A DNA stretch of 46,839 bases, taken from assembly GCA_947446815.1 (NCBI GenBank), contig CANFGT010000012.1, positions 1-46,839 of the forward strand. The letters run 5' to 3'. Both the position numbers and the translations under genes were made by a program. Of this stretch, positions 7,617 to 16,153 are shown piece by piece. The notes beneath the pieces are model-generated. The model was given only the letters and a program-made list of their open reading frames with translations. It was not told where the DNA came from and did no database searches. Position 1 is the first letter of the stretch. The number at the start of each line of letters is the position of its first letter. The DNA is from Acidimicrobiaceae bacterium (GTDB lineage: Bacteria > Actinomycetota > Acidimicrobiia > Acidimicrobiales > Ilumatobacteraceae).

Positions 7617-9107
7617 ATGACACGAGACCACAACACTTCAATTTCACCCCGAGACCTGTCGCACCCTCAGCAGGTTCGTGCGTATGGCGCAATGGTTGGC
7701 TGCGCTGTCGCAGATGCCGTCGGAGCCCCTTTTGAATTCAAGCGCGCTGGGTTGTATGCGAGCACGTTTCCGACGGAAGTGTTGGGCGGTATCGGAGAGA
7801 TGATTGGTGGTGGTTCGTTTGGATGGGCGCCTGGAGAATTCACTGACGACACTCAAATGGCCCTTGCACTCGCAGAAGCTCTCGAGGCAGGCGAGGGCTT
7901 TGATCCTGAAGTGGTGTGGACATATTTCCGTGCATGGGCGGATTCGGCAGTTGATGTTGGCGTCACAATTGGCACTGCTTTGCGTTGTGACTCCTATGTA
8001 GGTGCTGCAGAAAAAGCACACAAGCAATTGAGCGGTCGTACCGCTAGCAATGGCGCTGCAATGCGAATTGCACCGGTGGGCATTGTTGGCGTTCTGGCTG
8101 GCCGAGATGCAACATATGACATTGCAGTGGCACAAGCTTCCATCACGCATTTCGACCTGGCCGGGAGTGCCGGTGCCGCAATTGTCGCTGAAATTATTCG
8201 TCGCACAATCGTGACGGGAGATTTTGAAACATCTGTGACGGCCACATTTGAATTTCTAGCGGGTACGGCATTGGCAGCTGTCGTACTGGAACAGTTCGTG
8301 GAGATTTGTTCGCCCAGTTTTGATCCTGAGTCGCACAATGGTCCTCCCAACGGAACGATCTGGACAGCTGTCGCTCAAGCTATTTGGGCCGTGCGTTCAA
8401 CAACCTCATTTCATGATGCTGTTGTAGCCGCTATTAATTTGGGTGGAGATACCGACACGGTTGCTGCAATTGCAGGATCCATGGCGGGTGCGTTTTATGG
8501 ATTGCAAAGCATTCCTGTGCGGTGGACCACATATGTTCACGGACATGTCGTTATGCCAGACGGGCGCAAGGTGCAGTATCGCTGCCAAGATCTCATTGAC
8601 GTTGCCCGGCGACTCTTGGGCCTCAGCAATGCCCCACGTAGTTGGGTGGAACCGCCAGTGCAGCCAGGAAAGGTGCATGAACTTGGAGTGTGGGCGTCAA
8701 ACTTGGAGGGGGCTCGGCTTGTGCCGAATGACTTTGGGGTCGTGTCGCTTTGCATCACAGATGATCGTTTCATTCATCATCCGTATCGTCGCGGTGTGTA
8801 CCTGCGCGATAGTGAAGGCGACCGTAATCCGGAACTCTACTTTGTTCTTCGCGAGGCCGTCGAGGCGATTGATGCTTTTCTTTCTGAAGGACGTCAAGTG
8901 GTGGTGCATTGCCACGGTGGACGGAGTCGCACCACATTCGTCCTGAAGGCTTGGTACATGCTTCGAGAGGGAAAGAGCCATACCGAAGCTCACCATTGGG
9001 TGGGTGATCAGTGGCCACTGTATGAGACGTGGACTCGGACATTTCTCGACGTCTTAGATAACGAATGGTCCGACTATGTGGAAGCAGTGCGCCGCAATCA
9101 GCCGTAG
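7617..9107 (+). CDS. ADP-ribosylglycohydrolase fused to a Cys-based (dual-specificity) phosphatase
   Basis: A 496-aa two-domain enzyme. Residues about 20-345 are an ADP-ribosylglycohydrolase (DraG/ARH) fold: AYGAMVGCAVADAVGAPFE, metal ligands D77-D78 in FTDDTQMA and D278-T-D280 in GGDTDTVAAIAGSMAGA. Residues about 365-490 form a protein-tyrosine/dual-specificity phosphatase domain with the signature H431-C432-HGGRS-R438 (CX5R) and an upstream loop (GVVSLCITDDRF). Expected chemistry is removal of ADP-ribose from protein or nucleic acid, plus phosphate removal from protein, RNA or ADP-ribose phosphate. The start is ATG 7617 with AAGGGGGAG upstream; the frame stays open to 7515 without such a site. 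It is divergent from the NrtR-like gene, placing it in ADP-ribose/NAD physiology. Confidence 0.85.
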   Translation: MTRDHNTSISPRDLSHPQQVRAYGAMVGCAVADAVGAPFEFKRAGLYASTFPTEVLGGIGEMIGGGSFGWAPGEFTDDTQMALALAEALEAGEGFDPEVVWTYFRAWADSAVDVGVTIGTALRCDSYVGAAEKAHKQLSGRTASNGAAMRIAPVGIVGVLAGRDATYDIAVAQASITHFDLAGSAGAAIVAEIIRRTIVTGDFETSVTATFEFLAGTALAAVVLEQFVEICSPSFDPESHNGPPNGTIWTAVAQAIWAVRSTTSFHDAVVAAINLGGDTDTVAAIAGSMAGAFYGLQSIPVRWTTYVHGHVVMPDGRKVQYRCQDLIDVARRLLGLSNAPRSWVEPPVQPGKVHELGVWASNLEGARLVPNDFGVVSLCITDDRFIHHPYRRGVYLRDSEGDRNPELYFVLREAVEAIDAFLSEGRQVVVHCHGGRSRTTFVLKAWYMLREGKSHTEAHHWVGDQWPLYETWTRTFLDVLDNEWSDYVEAVRRNQP

Positions 9108-9139
9108 CAGGGCTACCCGTTTGCCGCGGGGGCTGAAAC

Positions 9140-9145
9140 TAGGGT
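9140..9145 (+). promoter_or_regulatory. Candidate -10 (TAGGGT) for leaderless start at 9152
   Basis: TAGGGT lies exactly six bases before ATG 9152 and no ribosome binding site is seen between them. This predicts a transcript beginning at or next to the start codon. Confidence 0.5.
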
Positions 9146-9151
9146 CTATCT

Positions 9152-10900
9152 ATGGATTTCACCTGGTTGCGCCGTCTCGACTCTCGGCTGCATACCAAGA
9201 CAAGTTCAGAACCAAGTGATAGGCAATCCCGACTAGCGCTTGTTGTTGCTGCACTGTGTGGCATCTTCATGTTGAGTGTTGCTTTGCGTCTCTCTGGTCC
9301 GACCATTAACCCCGATGAATGGGGCTTCTTGACGAATGGTCAGGTGCTGATAGGTCGTAGTGAAGCGGCACTACCCACGGCGGGAAGTTTCTATCCAGCG
9401 GCCTACGGAATTGTGACGGGCCTTGGAGCATTGCTGACTGGGTCAATGAGCGGTTCCTATCGCTTCGCACTTTTAACCAATGTTGTTTTAGCCATCACAG
9501 TCGCCTGGTACGCAGGTCGTCTCGCACGGCGCGGGTTTGGTGTGTCGCAGAATATGGCCCGACTGATTTCGGCTCTTGTTTTTGTTGTCCCGGGCACCAT
9601 TGTTTCTGCGATGTTTTCTTGGGCTGAAACAGCCTCGCGTCTTGCGTTTTTAGTGTTCGTTGGTTTTGTCCTGCGAGTGACAAAGGCAAAAACTTCACGA
9701 CTTGTGATTGGGCTTGGATTGTTCACGGGTCTGATGCCTGCATTGCATGGACGCTTTATGCTGCTCCTCCCCATTGTCTGCTTGTTATTCGCATGGTGGT
9801 GGTTGCGTAAGGAAATTACATTCGCGGTTTCATCGGTAGCGATCATTGCAACGGGAATTGGATATGAACTCTCGCATCTCCTGAACAAGTTTGTGAAGAC
9901 AGCGGTCTACGAAAAGTCATTTAACCAAGAGAGCCGTCTGCTGGGGCGATTGTTCAACCCAAGTGTGTGGCCTGCACTGATTCGCACAATGGTGGGGCAG
10001 AGTTGGTACCTCATTGCAACATCGTGTGGTTTTCTTGTAGTCGCATTGTTCTTTATTGTTTCTCGCCTTCGGTCTGACGGCGGCAGGCGCACACTTGCAT
10101 CCGACCCCGAGCGAGTCACGCTTCTTGTGGTGTTGGCGGGAGCATTCGCAATTATTTTTACGGGTGGACTGCAGCTTCTGTATGGCGATCGAGGTGACCA
10201 TCTGATCTACGGGCGCTACGTCGAAATGATGGTGCCAGCACTTCTGATGATCTCATGTATCGGTCTTGAACGGCAAGCGAACCTGGCCCGCCGAGCCTGG
10301 CTCATCGGTGGCGTGAGCATTATTACTATTTCCGTTCTGTACGTCCTCATCGATATGGGTGACGGAGTAAAGGACCGGTATTACCAAAACAACATTGTGT
10401 ATCCGAACATCGTTGGCGTCGACATCGCTCATTATTTGGTGCGACCCGGTCTCATTACATTCGGATGTCTCTTTTCGTTGTTTGCTCTGGTGTTGTGGGT
10501 TATTGCACGCCGCAATTCGGCGTTAGCCGTCGTCACGATGGTGGTGGCGCTCGCTGTCGGGTCCATGTACTCGGGCCAATACAGCGTCTTGAGTCGCACA
10601 GCCCGACTTGATCAGACCAACCAGACGGTTCAGCTAATTAAGGATTCAGGAACACAGCGAGTGGGCTTCGATCTTGATGTCCGTAATGACCGTTCGTACT
10701 ACTACATGCGTTACAAATTGCATCCGATTCGGGTGGTCCGATTCGATATTTCTGGCCCTCTTGCACGCATCCCAAAGATCTTCTCTTGTGTCTATGGTTT
10801 GCCGAATAAGCCCCCGACCGACGGCCAATGGGCCATCGTCGCCAATGAGGACGCAGTCGGGCGAGTACTGTGGCAACGGGCTGGAACAGCCCACTGCTGA
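9152..10900 (+). CDS. Polytopic membrane protein, GT-C glycosyltransferase-like
   Basis: A 582-aa protein with about 11-12 hydrophobic helices from residue 28 onward. The first extracytoplasmic loop has NPDEWGF (D55-E56), which matches the position and character of the acidic motif of GT-C fold glycosyltransferases that use polyprenyl-phosphate sugars. The C-terminal 80 residues form a soluble tail. The sequence is too divergent to name the sugar or acceptor. It is the first gene of a four-gene plus-strand run (GT2 transferase, pyruvyl transferase, FrhB-like protein), so a role in assembling or extending a surface glycan is likely. A polymerase or ligase role is an alternative. Confidence 0.7.
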   Translation: MDFTWLRRLDSRLHTKTSSEPSDRQSRLALVVAALCGIFMLSVALRLSGPTINPDEWGFLTNGQVLIGRSEAALPTAGSFYPAAYGIVTGLGALLTGSMSGSYRFALLTNVVLAITVAWYAGRLARRGFGVSQNMARLISALVFVVPGTIVSAMFSWAETASRLAFLVFVGFVLRVTKAKTSRLVIGLGLFTGLMPALHGRFMLLLPIVCLLFAWWWLRKEITFAVSSVAIIATGIGYELSHLLNKFVKTAVYEKSFNQESRLLGRLFNPSVWPALIRTMVGQSWYLIATSCGFLVVALFFIVSRLRSDGGRRTLASDPERVTLLVVLAGAFAIIFTGGLQLLYGDRGDHLIYGRYVEMMVPALLMISCIGLERQANLARRAWLIGGVSIITISVLYVLIDMGDGVKDRYYQNNIVYPNIVGVDIAHYLVRPGLITFGCLFSLFALVLWVIARRNSALAVVTMVVALAVGSMYSGQYSVLSRTARLDQTNQTVQLIKDSGTQRVGFDLDVRNDRSYYYMRYKLHPIRVVRFDISGPLARIPKIFSCVYGLPNKPPTDGQWAIVANEDAVGRVLWQRAGTAHC

Positions 10901-10920
10901 TCTAGGAAACAGGAAATCAG

Positions 10921-11826
10921 ATGACCGAGCACACCCCCGACCAGTGCGATGTGAGTGTTGTACTCCCTATCTATAACGAGAAGGGTCACCTCAGAGCCGA
11001 GATTGAGCGCATCCGCGAGGCACTGGAAGTGTCGAAATACAGCTTTGAACTCATTGTGGTGGATGATGGAAGCGACGATGGTTCTGAGAAGGAACTTGCA
11101 GAGATTCCGGGCATCACATTGATTACGCATCGTCGTAACTCGGGAAGTGGTGCTGCACGTCGCACCGGCACGACCGCCGCAAGAGGTCGCGTTGTGGTCT
11201 GGACTGATGTCGATATGACCTATCCGAACAACCTCATTCCCGAGTTAGTGGATTCGATGGAAGGTGTTGACCATGTCGTGGGATGGCGCCAGACTGAAGA
11301 AGGTACGCACAAATTATTGCGTACACCGGCTAAGTGGGTTATTCGAAAGCTTGCGAGTTATCTGTCGGAGACAGACATTAAGGATCTCAACTCTGGTCTT
11401 CGTGCTTTCCGCCGCGATGTCGCGATGCAATATGTGCATGAACTTCCGAAGGGCTTCTCTTGTGTGACAACCCTTACGATGTCGTTCCTGGGCAACGGTT
11501 ACTCGATTGGATTTTTCCCGATCGAGTACTTCCCTCGCGCCGGTCGTTCGAAGTTCCATTGGTTGAAAGACACGCGCCGCTACATCTTGCAAGTGATTCG
11601 TATGACGTTGTCGTATAACCCATTGAAGGTATTTCTTCCCATCGGACTCACTCTTCTTGGTTTGGGATTTGTGAAACTTGGTTTTGACTGGACTGATCGA
11701 AATTTCCGTCTCGCCGCGAACACGTTGCTGGTGTTCTTTGCAGCGCTTCAGGTCATCACTGTGGGGCTGTTGGCAGATCTTGTCGTACGCGCCACTAAAT
11801 CCCCAACGTCGGTACCTCCAGCTTGA
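10921..11826 (+). CDS. GT2 family glycosyltransferase with two C-terminal membrane helices
   Basis: A 301-aa GT-A fold enzyme of family 2, similar in layout to polyprenyl-phosphate sugar synthases. Seen are VSVVLPIYNEKGHL at the start, nucleotide-binding D48-D49 (VVDDGSDDGS), NSGSGAARRTG and the metal-binding DxD D96-V-D98 (TDVDMTYP). Two hydrophobic helices near the end (about 240-262 and 268-292) anchor it in the membrane. Such enzymes load a sugar onto undecaprenyl or polyprenyl phosphate, which would supply donors to the GT-C-like protein just upstream. AGGAAACAGGA precedes the start; the gap from the previous gene is 20 bases and its stop overlaps the next gene's TTG start. Confidence 0.9.
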   Translation: MTEHTPDQCDVSVVLPIYNEKGHLRAEIERIREALEVSKYSFELIVVDDGSDDGSEKELAEIPGITLITHRRNSGSGAARRTGTTAARGRVVVWTDVDMTYPNNLIPELVDSMEGVDHVVGWRQTEEGTHKLLRTPAKWVIRKLASYLSETDIKDLNSGLRAFRRDVAMQYVHELPKGFSCVTTLTMSFLGNGYSIGFFPIEYFPRAGRSKFHWLKDTRRYILQVIRMTLSYNPLKVFLPIGLTLLGLGFVKLGFDWTDRNFRLAANTLLVFFAALQVITVGLLADLVVRATKSPTSVPPA

Positions 11827-13076
11827 TTCATCCTGTGGGGTCCTCTTCGCCACGGCGTGTCGCGATTGTTGGAGCGGCATTATCTGCCAACAAAGGTGCT
11901 GCTGCCATGTTGGAGACAGTCATGGCTTGTTTGCCAACGGTGATGGGCGAGTGCACGTTCGACATTCTCACGACGTATCCAGAAGCTGATGGGCCAAAGA
12001 TTCCGTCCGGAGCAAATGCCCGTGTTGTCGGCTTACAGCCGCTGCGGTTAGCGCTAGTGGAAATACCCATTGCAACTATTGCGTATGTCTCTCGATTGCT
12101 ACACCTTCCGTTGGGCTGGGTGCGTGCGAGGGCTTGCCGTTCGATTCTCGACTCATCTGTTGTCGTTGATGTTGCAGGAATATCATTCGTAGACGGGCGT
12201 GGTATCCCCATCACGATTTACAACACGTTGATGACAGGGCTGTCATTATTGCTGGGTGTTCCGACTGTAAAAGCTGCTCAAGCCTTAGGTCCATTCAAAA
12301 CGCAGCCGAATCGAATTCTTGCGAAATTTGTCTTACCGCGTCTAGCTGCTGTCTGTGCTCGTGGTGCACGAACACGTGAACATCTCGACACTTTGGGTCT
12401 CTCTAATGTCACAAATGTTGCAGATCTTGCGTTCTCGCTTGAAGAATCAGGCTCTCTACCGGTAAATGTTGTTGCTGATCTTTCCCGAGTGGGTAGCAAA
12501 TTCATTCTGGTGATGCCTAGTTCCGTGGTTCGTGGACTGTATGAGTCAACGGGTGGAGATTACGTTTCTGCTGTCGCAGAACTGGTACGCGGTATTCGTG
12601 CTCGAACGGGACTTGGCGTGGTGATTGCTCCGCACTCCTATCGCGTTGGCCATCCAGAAGGCCGCATGAACGATGGTCCGGTGTGTCAGCAAGTTGCTGC
12701 GCGACTCTCAGATGATGCGATGGTGGTCGGTATCGATGACGACCTCTCTGCTGGTGAACTTCGAAATTTGATTGGACAAAGTGAAGTGCTTGTGACGTCA
12801 CGTTTTCACGCGATGATTTCTGGATTGTCAACGTGCACCCCCACGGTCGTTGTGGGATGGAGTCATAAATATCGTGAAGTGCTCGATGATTTCGGTCTTG
12901 CTGACTACGGAATGGACTCCATGAAATTGTCAACCCCTAATGAAATTGTCGAAAAGGTTGCGCACTCTGTCGCCAATGATGCCGAGATCTCGAAACAAAT
13001 TTCCGTTGCACTTCCAGCAGTAAAAGAAAAATCTGCACTCAACTTCAGCATCATCGCGCAGGTGGCTCGAACGTGA
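11823..13076 (+). CDS. Polysaccharide pyruvyl transferase family protein
   Basis: A 417-aa protein of the polysaccharide pyruvyl transferase family (CsaB/WcaK-like), which adds ketal-linked pyruvate to cell-surface glycans or handles related glycan steps. The N-terminal VAIVGAALSANKGAAAMLETVM is the typical glycine/asparagine-rich first motif, and the C-terminal half has EVLVTSRFHAMISGLSTCTPTVVVGWSHKY, the usual SRFHAMI-type motif with conserved Arg and His. The start is TTG 11823, overlapping the GT2 stop by four bases, so expression is coupled. The stop overlaps the GTG of the FrhB-like gene. The sugar acceptor is unknown. Confidence 0.88.
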   Translation: MIHPVGSSSPRRVAIVGAALSANKGAAAMLETVMACLPTVMGECTFDILTTYPEADGPKIPSGANARVVGLQPLRLALVEIPIATIAYVSRLLHLPLGWVRARACRSILDSSVVVDVAGISFVDGRGIPITIYNTLMTGLSLLLGVPTVKAAQALGPFKTQPNRILAKFVLPRLAAVCARGARTREHLDTLGLSNVTNVADLAFSLEESGSLPVNVVADLSRVGSKFILVMPSSVVRGLYESTGGDYVSAVAELVRGIRARTGLGVVIAPHSYRVGHPEGRMNDGPVCQQVAARLSDDAMVVGIDDDLSAGELRNLIGQSEVLVTSRFHAMISGLSTCTPTVVVGWSHKYREVLDDFGLADYGMDSMKLSTPNEIVEKVAHSVANDAEISKQISVALPAVKEKSALNFSIIAQVART

Positions 13077-14428
13077 GTGTGACCAATGATCTATCGGGTG
13101 TTATCGCCTCGGGAATGTGCATTGGCTGTGGTGCGTGCGAGATGGCCGATTCAACCGTCAAAGTGTCACTTAATGCAAAGCGTCTGACCTATGAGCCAGA
13201 AACTGCCGGCTCTGCATTGGCCGCGAGTGTGTGCCCAGCCATATCAGTGGATTATGAAGGACTGCAGAACTATCTCTTTCCTGGTGCCGATATTGGGCCA
13301 TTTGGCGTCGTGAGATCGGTGCATTTGTCGCAAAGCACAAATAATGGCCGCAATATGAAGGCAAGTTCCGGTGGCCTTATCAAAGAGGTATTGCGTCATC
13401 TTCTGTCGAGTAACCAGATTGATGGCGTCATTGCGCTTGATCATGTTGACGGAATTGAATTTGCTGCTCGGCTGGTCACGTCCGCAGACGATATTGACAC
13501 GCTGCCAGGTTCGATTTATCACAACTTAAAACAAACTCCTGCACTTCAATTGTTGCGCGACACGCCTGGTCGGCTCGCAATTGTTGCAATTCCTTGTCAG
13601 CTAGAGGGGATGTATGCATGGGTGAAACAGCACGCACCTGAATTACGGGAGAAGATCTCTATAACGATTGGACTGCTCTGTGGATGGCAGTATTCGCACC
13701 ACAGTATTAATGCCATGGGTGAATTTTTGGGTTACAACCCAGAAGAGATTGCAGATATCTCTTATCGCGGCGGCGGCCCCGTAGGAAAACTCACAGTCTC
13801 TACGCGTGATGGGGAGTTGTACACGGCTAGTCGTCGTGTGGATTTCGGCTATCAAGTTGCATTCGATCGCCACTTCAATACAACGCGTTGTCATGTTTGT
13901 ATCAACCATTCAAATTTCTTGGCAGACCTGGTTGTGGGGGATGCATGGTTGCCCAGCACAGTCTTTACGAAGACGGGCATCAGCTTGGTTGTCTGTCGAA
14001 CTGAATTCGCAGAAAAATCTTTGCAGTCCCTTGTTGATTCTGGATCATGTGTCTCGATGCAAGTCGGTGAAGATGAAATTCGAGAATCACAAACAGATCG
14101 TGTTGTGTTTGGCGAGTTTGCGTATGCATATGCAAACTTCCTGCGTGAAAGTGGACTGCACACTCCGGAGTTACATGGCCCTAACGAAGGTTTTGGCACC
14201 TTGAAGCCACTACGACAGGTCACAAAGTTCCATCGAGAATTATTACGCAAGCAAGCATTGATGGCAGCTAGGCGCTACAAGTATATGAAACTTCGCAAAG
14301 CAACACTTGAGTTGCGCGGCTACATCATGCGCTACGTGCGTTGGTTCGTGGTGCGAATTTTGCGTGTGAAGAGTTTGAGTGGTCAGCGCAAGGAAATATC
14401 GCGCGATAGGTTCTCAGGCTTCAGCTGA
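13073..14428 (+). CDS. FrhB-like coenzyme F420 hydrogenase/dehydrogenase beta-subunit family protein
   Basis: A 451-aa soluble Fe-S protein. The N-terminus has C16-x2-C19-x2-C22 and a distant C54-P, enough for one [4Fe-4S] cluster. The middle contains KASSGGLIKEVLRHLL and VAIPCQLEGMYAW, and the C-terminal part TRCHVCINHSNFLADLVVGDAW, all typical of the FrhB/FpoF family that binds FAD and reacts with F420. In polysaccharide loci such proteins repeatedly sit beside pyruvyl transferases, with no settled function. It starts at GTG overlapping the pyruvyl-transferase stop (GTGA). The basic C-terminal 60 residues may contact membrane or partner. Its 3' end overlaps the convergent flippase-like gene by 15 bases. 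Confidence 0.85.
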   Translation: MSVTNDLSGVIASGMCIGCGACEMADSTVKVSLNAKRLTYEPETAGSALAASVCPAISVDYEGLQNYLFPGADIGPFGVVRSVHLSQSTNNGRNMKASSGGLIKEVLRHLLSSNQIDGVIALDHVDGIEFAARLVTSADDIDTLPGSIYHNLKQTPALQLLRDTPGRLAIVAIPCQLEGMYAWVKQHAPELREKISITIGLLCGWQYSHHSINAMGEFLGYNPEEIADISYRGGGPVGKLTVSTRDGELYTASRRVDFGYQVAFDRHFNTTRCHVCINHSNFLADLVVGDAWLPSTVFTKTGISLVVCRTEFAEKSLQSLVDSGSCVSMQVGEDEIRESQTDRVVFGEFAYAYANFLRESGLHTPELHGPNEGFGTLKPLRQVTKFHRELLRKQALMAARRYKYMKLRKATLELRGYIMRYVRWFVVRILRVKSLSGQRKEISRDRFSGFS

Positions 14429-15340
14429 TTTTGTCGTACGGGCGATGATGTTGGAGACAAGAGCTCCGACAAGATCGACCGCGATAAAGACGACACGACT
14501 TGCAAGGGCAAGTGAAACGGCAACACCCGGAGTCAATGCTGTTCCGGCAAGCGCAGTAAAGACAGATTCACGCACTCCGATACCACCAGGGACTCCGACT
14601 ACAACGAATCCGGCAAGCCATGACGCTGACGTAATGAAGAGCATGTGCATGATTCCGATATGTGCCCCAAAAGCTGAGGCAGTGACAGAGGTGGAGAGCG
14701 ACATCAGAATCCATGCCGGCACATGAGTCAGGGTGAGCATGAAAAGTTTGCGTGGTTCAGTGAGCCCCGACGCACGAGGACTGATCCTGGTGAGAAGTGC
14801 CAATACTTTGCGGCGCAATAGCGGGTTGCTAAATGCAAGAAATCCGAGAACGAGGGAAATTGCACCGAGCGCTCCTATGAGCGGATACGACCAGGACAGC
14901 AACGATCCGGCGCAGATGGCCACAGTTGCAGCGAGGTAGGTCGTGACCATTGATAACCCAGTAGCTGCATAGGCATCGGGTCGCGGAACACCACCACGTG
15001 TGGCGAGTTCTGCGCGGCCAACGATGGGCCAGATTCCGCCTGGGACATATTTGCCAAGTTGGCCGGCGAAATACCAAGCCATGGCCGCACGGGGAGGAGC
15101 ATGATGACCACGAAGAACCAACATGCGTGTCCACACATATCCGATGAGGGTCATGGCGCACAGTCCGAGAGCAAGGCTTGCTATCAGAGTGATGCCATTG
15201 AGATGGGAGAACGCATCGGAGACTTCATGGCGTTTTGAGACGATTGTGCGGATTACGAAAACGATGCCGGCAATACCAATGAGGATGCCGCCTGCTGACG
15301 CAATTTTTGCCAAGAGGGGATTGCGCTTGCTTTGGCTCAC
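14414..15340 (-). CDS. Flippase-like (LPG synthase transmembrane domain, UPF0104-type) membrane protein
   Basis: A 308-aa integral membrane protein with about eight helices, of the lysylphosphatidylglycerol synthase transmembrane/AglD-like family. The conserved WYFAGQLGKYVPGGIWPIVGR (about 88-108) and the C-terminal VVGVPGGIGVRESVFTAL (about 243-260) are signature segments. Stand-alone members are linked to lipid or polyprenyl-linked glycan translocation. The cytosolic transferase domain of MprF is absent. It starts at GTG 15340, six bases downstream of TAAAGT, suggesting a leaderless mRNA. It faces the glycan operon and overlaps its end, which supports a role in the same surface-glycan process. 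Confidence 0.85.
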   Translation of the reverse strand: MSQSKRNPLLAKIASAGGILIGIAGIVFVIRTIVSKRHEVSDAFSHLNGITLIASLALGLCAMTLIGYVWTRMLVLRGHHAPPRAAMAWYFAGQLGKYVPGGIWPIVGRAELATRGGVPRPDAYAATGLSMVTTYLAATVAICAGSLLSWSYPLIGALGAISLVLGFLAFSNPLLRRKVLALLTRISPRASGLTEPRKLFMLTLTHVPAWILMSLSTSVTASAFGAHIGIMHMLFITSASWLAGFVVVGVPGGIGVRESVFTALAGTALTPGVAVSLALASRVVFIAVDLVGALVSNIIARTTKSAEA

Positions 15341-15346
15341 TATTGA

Positions 15347-15352
15347 ACTTTA
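15347..15352 (-). promoter_or_regulatory. Candidate -10 (TAAAGT) for leaderless start at 15340
   Basis: On the minus strand TAAAGT is followed by six bases and the GTG start of the flippase-like gene. No ribosome binding site is present. Confidence 0.45.
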
Positions 15353-15394
15353 CGACGAACGACGGGCGTGGAGGAGTATGTCAACATCATTGCT

Positions 15395-16153
15395 CTAGCG
15401 GCGGTCTTGAAGAAATGGAAATTTCTCGCGCACTGCTCGGACTGTGCTTGATTCAATGTCGGCAAAAATTGTGTTGGCTGAGTCTCCTGCATTGGCAATA
15501 GTGACGCCAAGTGGGTCAATGATGCAGCTATCGCCTGCATATCGCAGGTTGCCACCTTCACCGATGCGGTTACATCCGATGACATATGCCTGGTTCTCAA
15601 TTGCGCGTGCTGTGAGCAATGCCATCCAGTGCTCACGTCTCGACTGTGGCCAATTGGCCGGCACGATGTAGGCGTCGGTGTTGCGAGCGACAGCCCAAAA
15701 TTCGTCTGCGAATCGGAGGTCGTAGCAGACAAACAGCGAAATGCGAATGTCGTCGACTGTGATGGTGACGTGTTGATTTCCTGCTCGGAAGTGCTTGTCT
15801 TCTCCGCCGTACGTGAACGGATGAATTTTTAAGTATCTCTCGAATGATCCGTCGGGACGAGCAACGACAAATGAGTTGAATGGTCGTCTGTCATCTGACT
15901 GGATCTCTGGGCAGGTACCACAGACCGTGATGCCATGAGTGTGAGCCATACGTGCCAAGAATTGAGATGAGGGGCCGCCAATGGGTTCTCCAATGTCATC
16001 TCGATCAACAACAAATCCTGTTGAGAACATTTCGGAAAGAACGATGAGTTTTGCACCCACAACGGCTGCTTCTGCGATACGTGGCTCCAGGGCTTCGAAA
16101 TTCTTTTCTCGGTCGGCCCACACGATGTCGTGCTGGATAGCGGCAACTTTCAT
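15395..16153 (-). CDS. Nitrilase-superfamily carbon-nitrogen hydrolase (omega-amidase-like)
   Basis: A 252-aa CN-hydrolase with the complete catalytic triad: E41 (LSEMFSTGF), K109 (YLKIHPF) and C143 (FVCYDLRF). SEMFSTGF and VCYDLRFPE-like motifs characterise the Nit2/YafV omega-amidases, which hydrolyse alpha-ketoglutaramate or alpha-ketosuccinamate to the keto acid and ammonia. The start is ATG 16153, whose ATGA overlaps the stop of the aminotransferase gene and which has AAGGA seven bases upstream; a TTG at 16159 is a poorer start. Pairing with the upstream aminotransferase fits the glutamine transaminase/omega-amidase couple that makes transamination by glutamine irreversible, for example in methionine salvage. 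Confidence 0.9.
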   Translation of the reverse strand: MKVAAIQHDIVWADREKNFEALEPRIAEAAVVGAKLIVLSEMFSTGFVVDRDDIGEPIGGPSSQFLARMAHTHGITVCGTCPEIQSDDRRPFNSFVVARPDGSFERYLKIHPFTYGGEDKHFRAGNQHVTITVDDIRISLFVCYDLRFADEFWAVARNTDAYIVPANWPQSRREHWMALLTARAIENQAYVIGCNRIGEGGNLRYAGDSCIIDPLGVTIANAGDSANTIFADIESSTVRAVREKFPFLQDRR

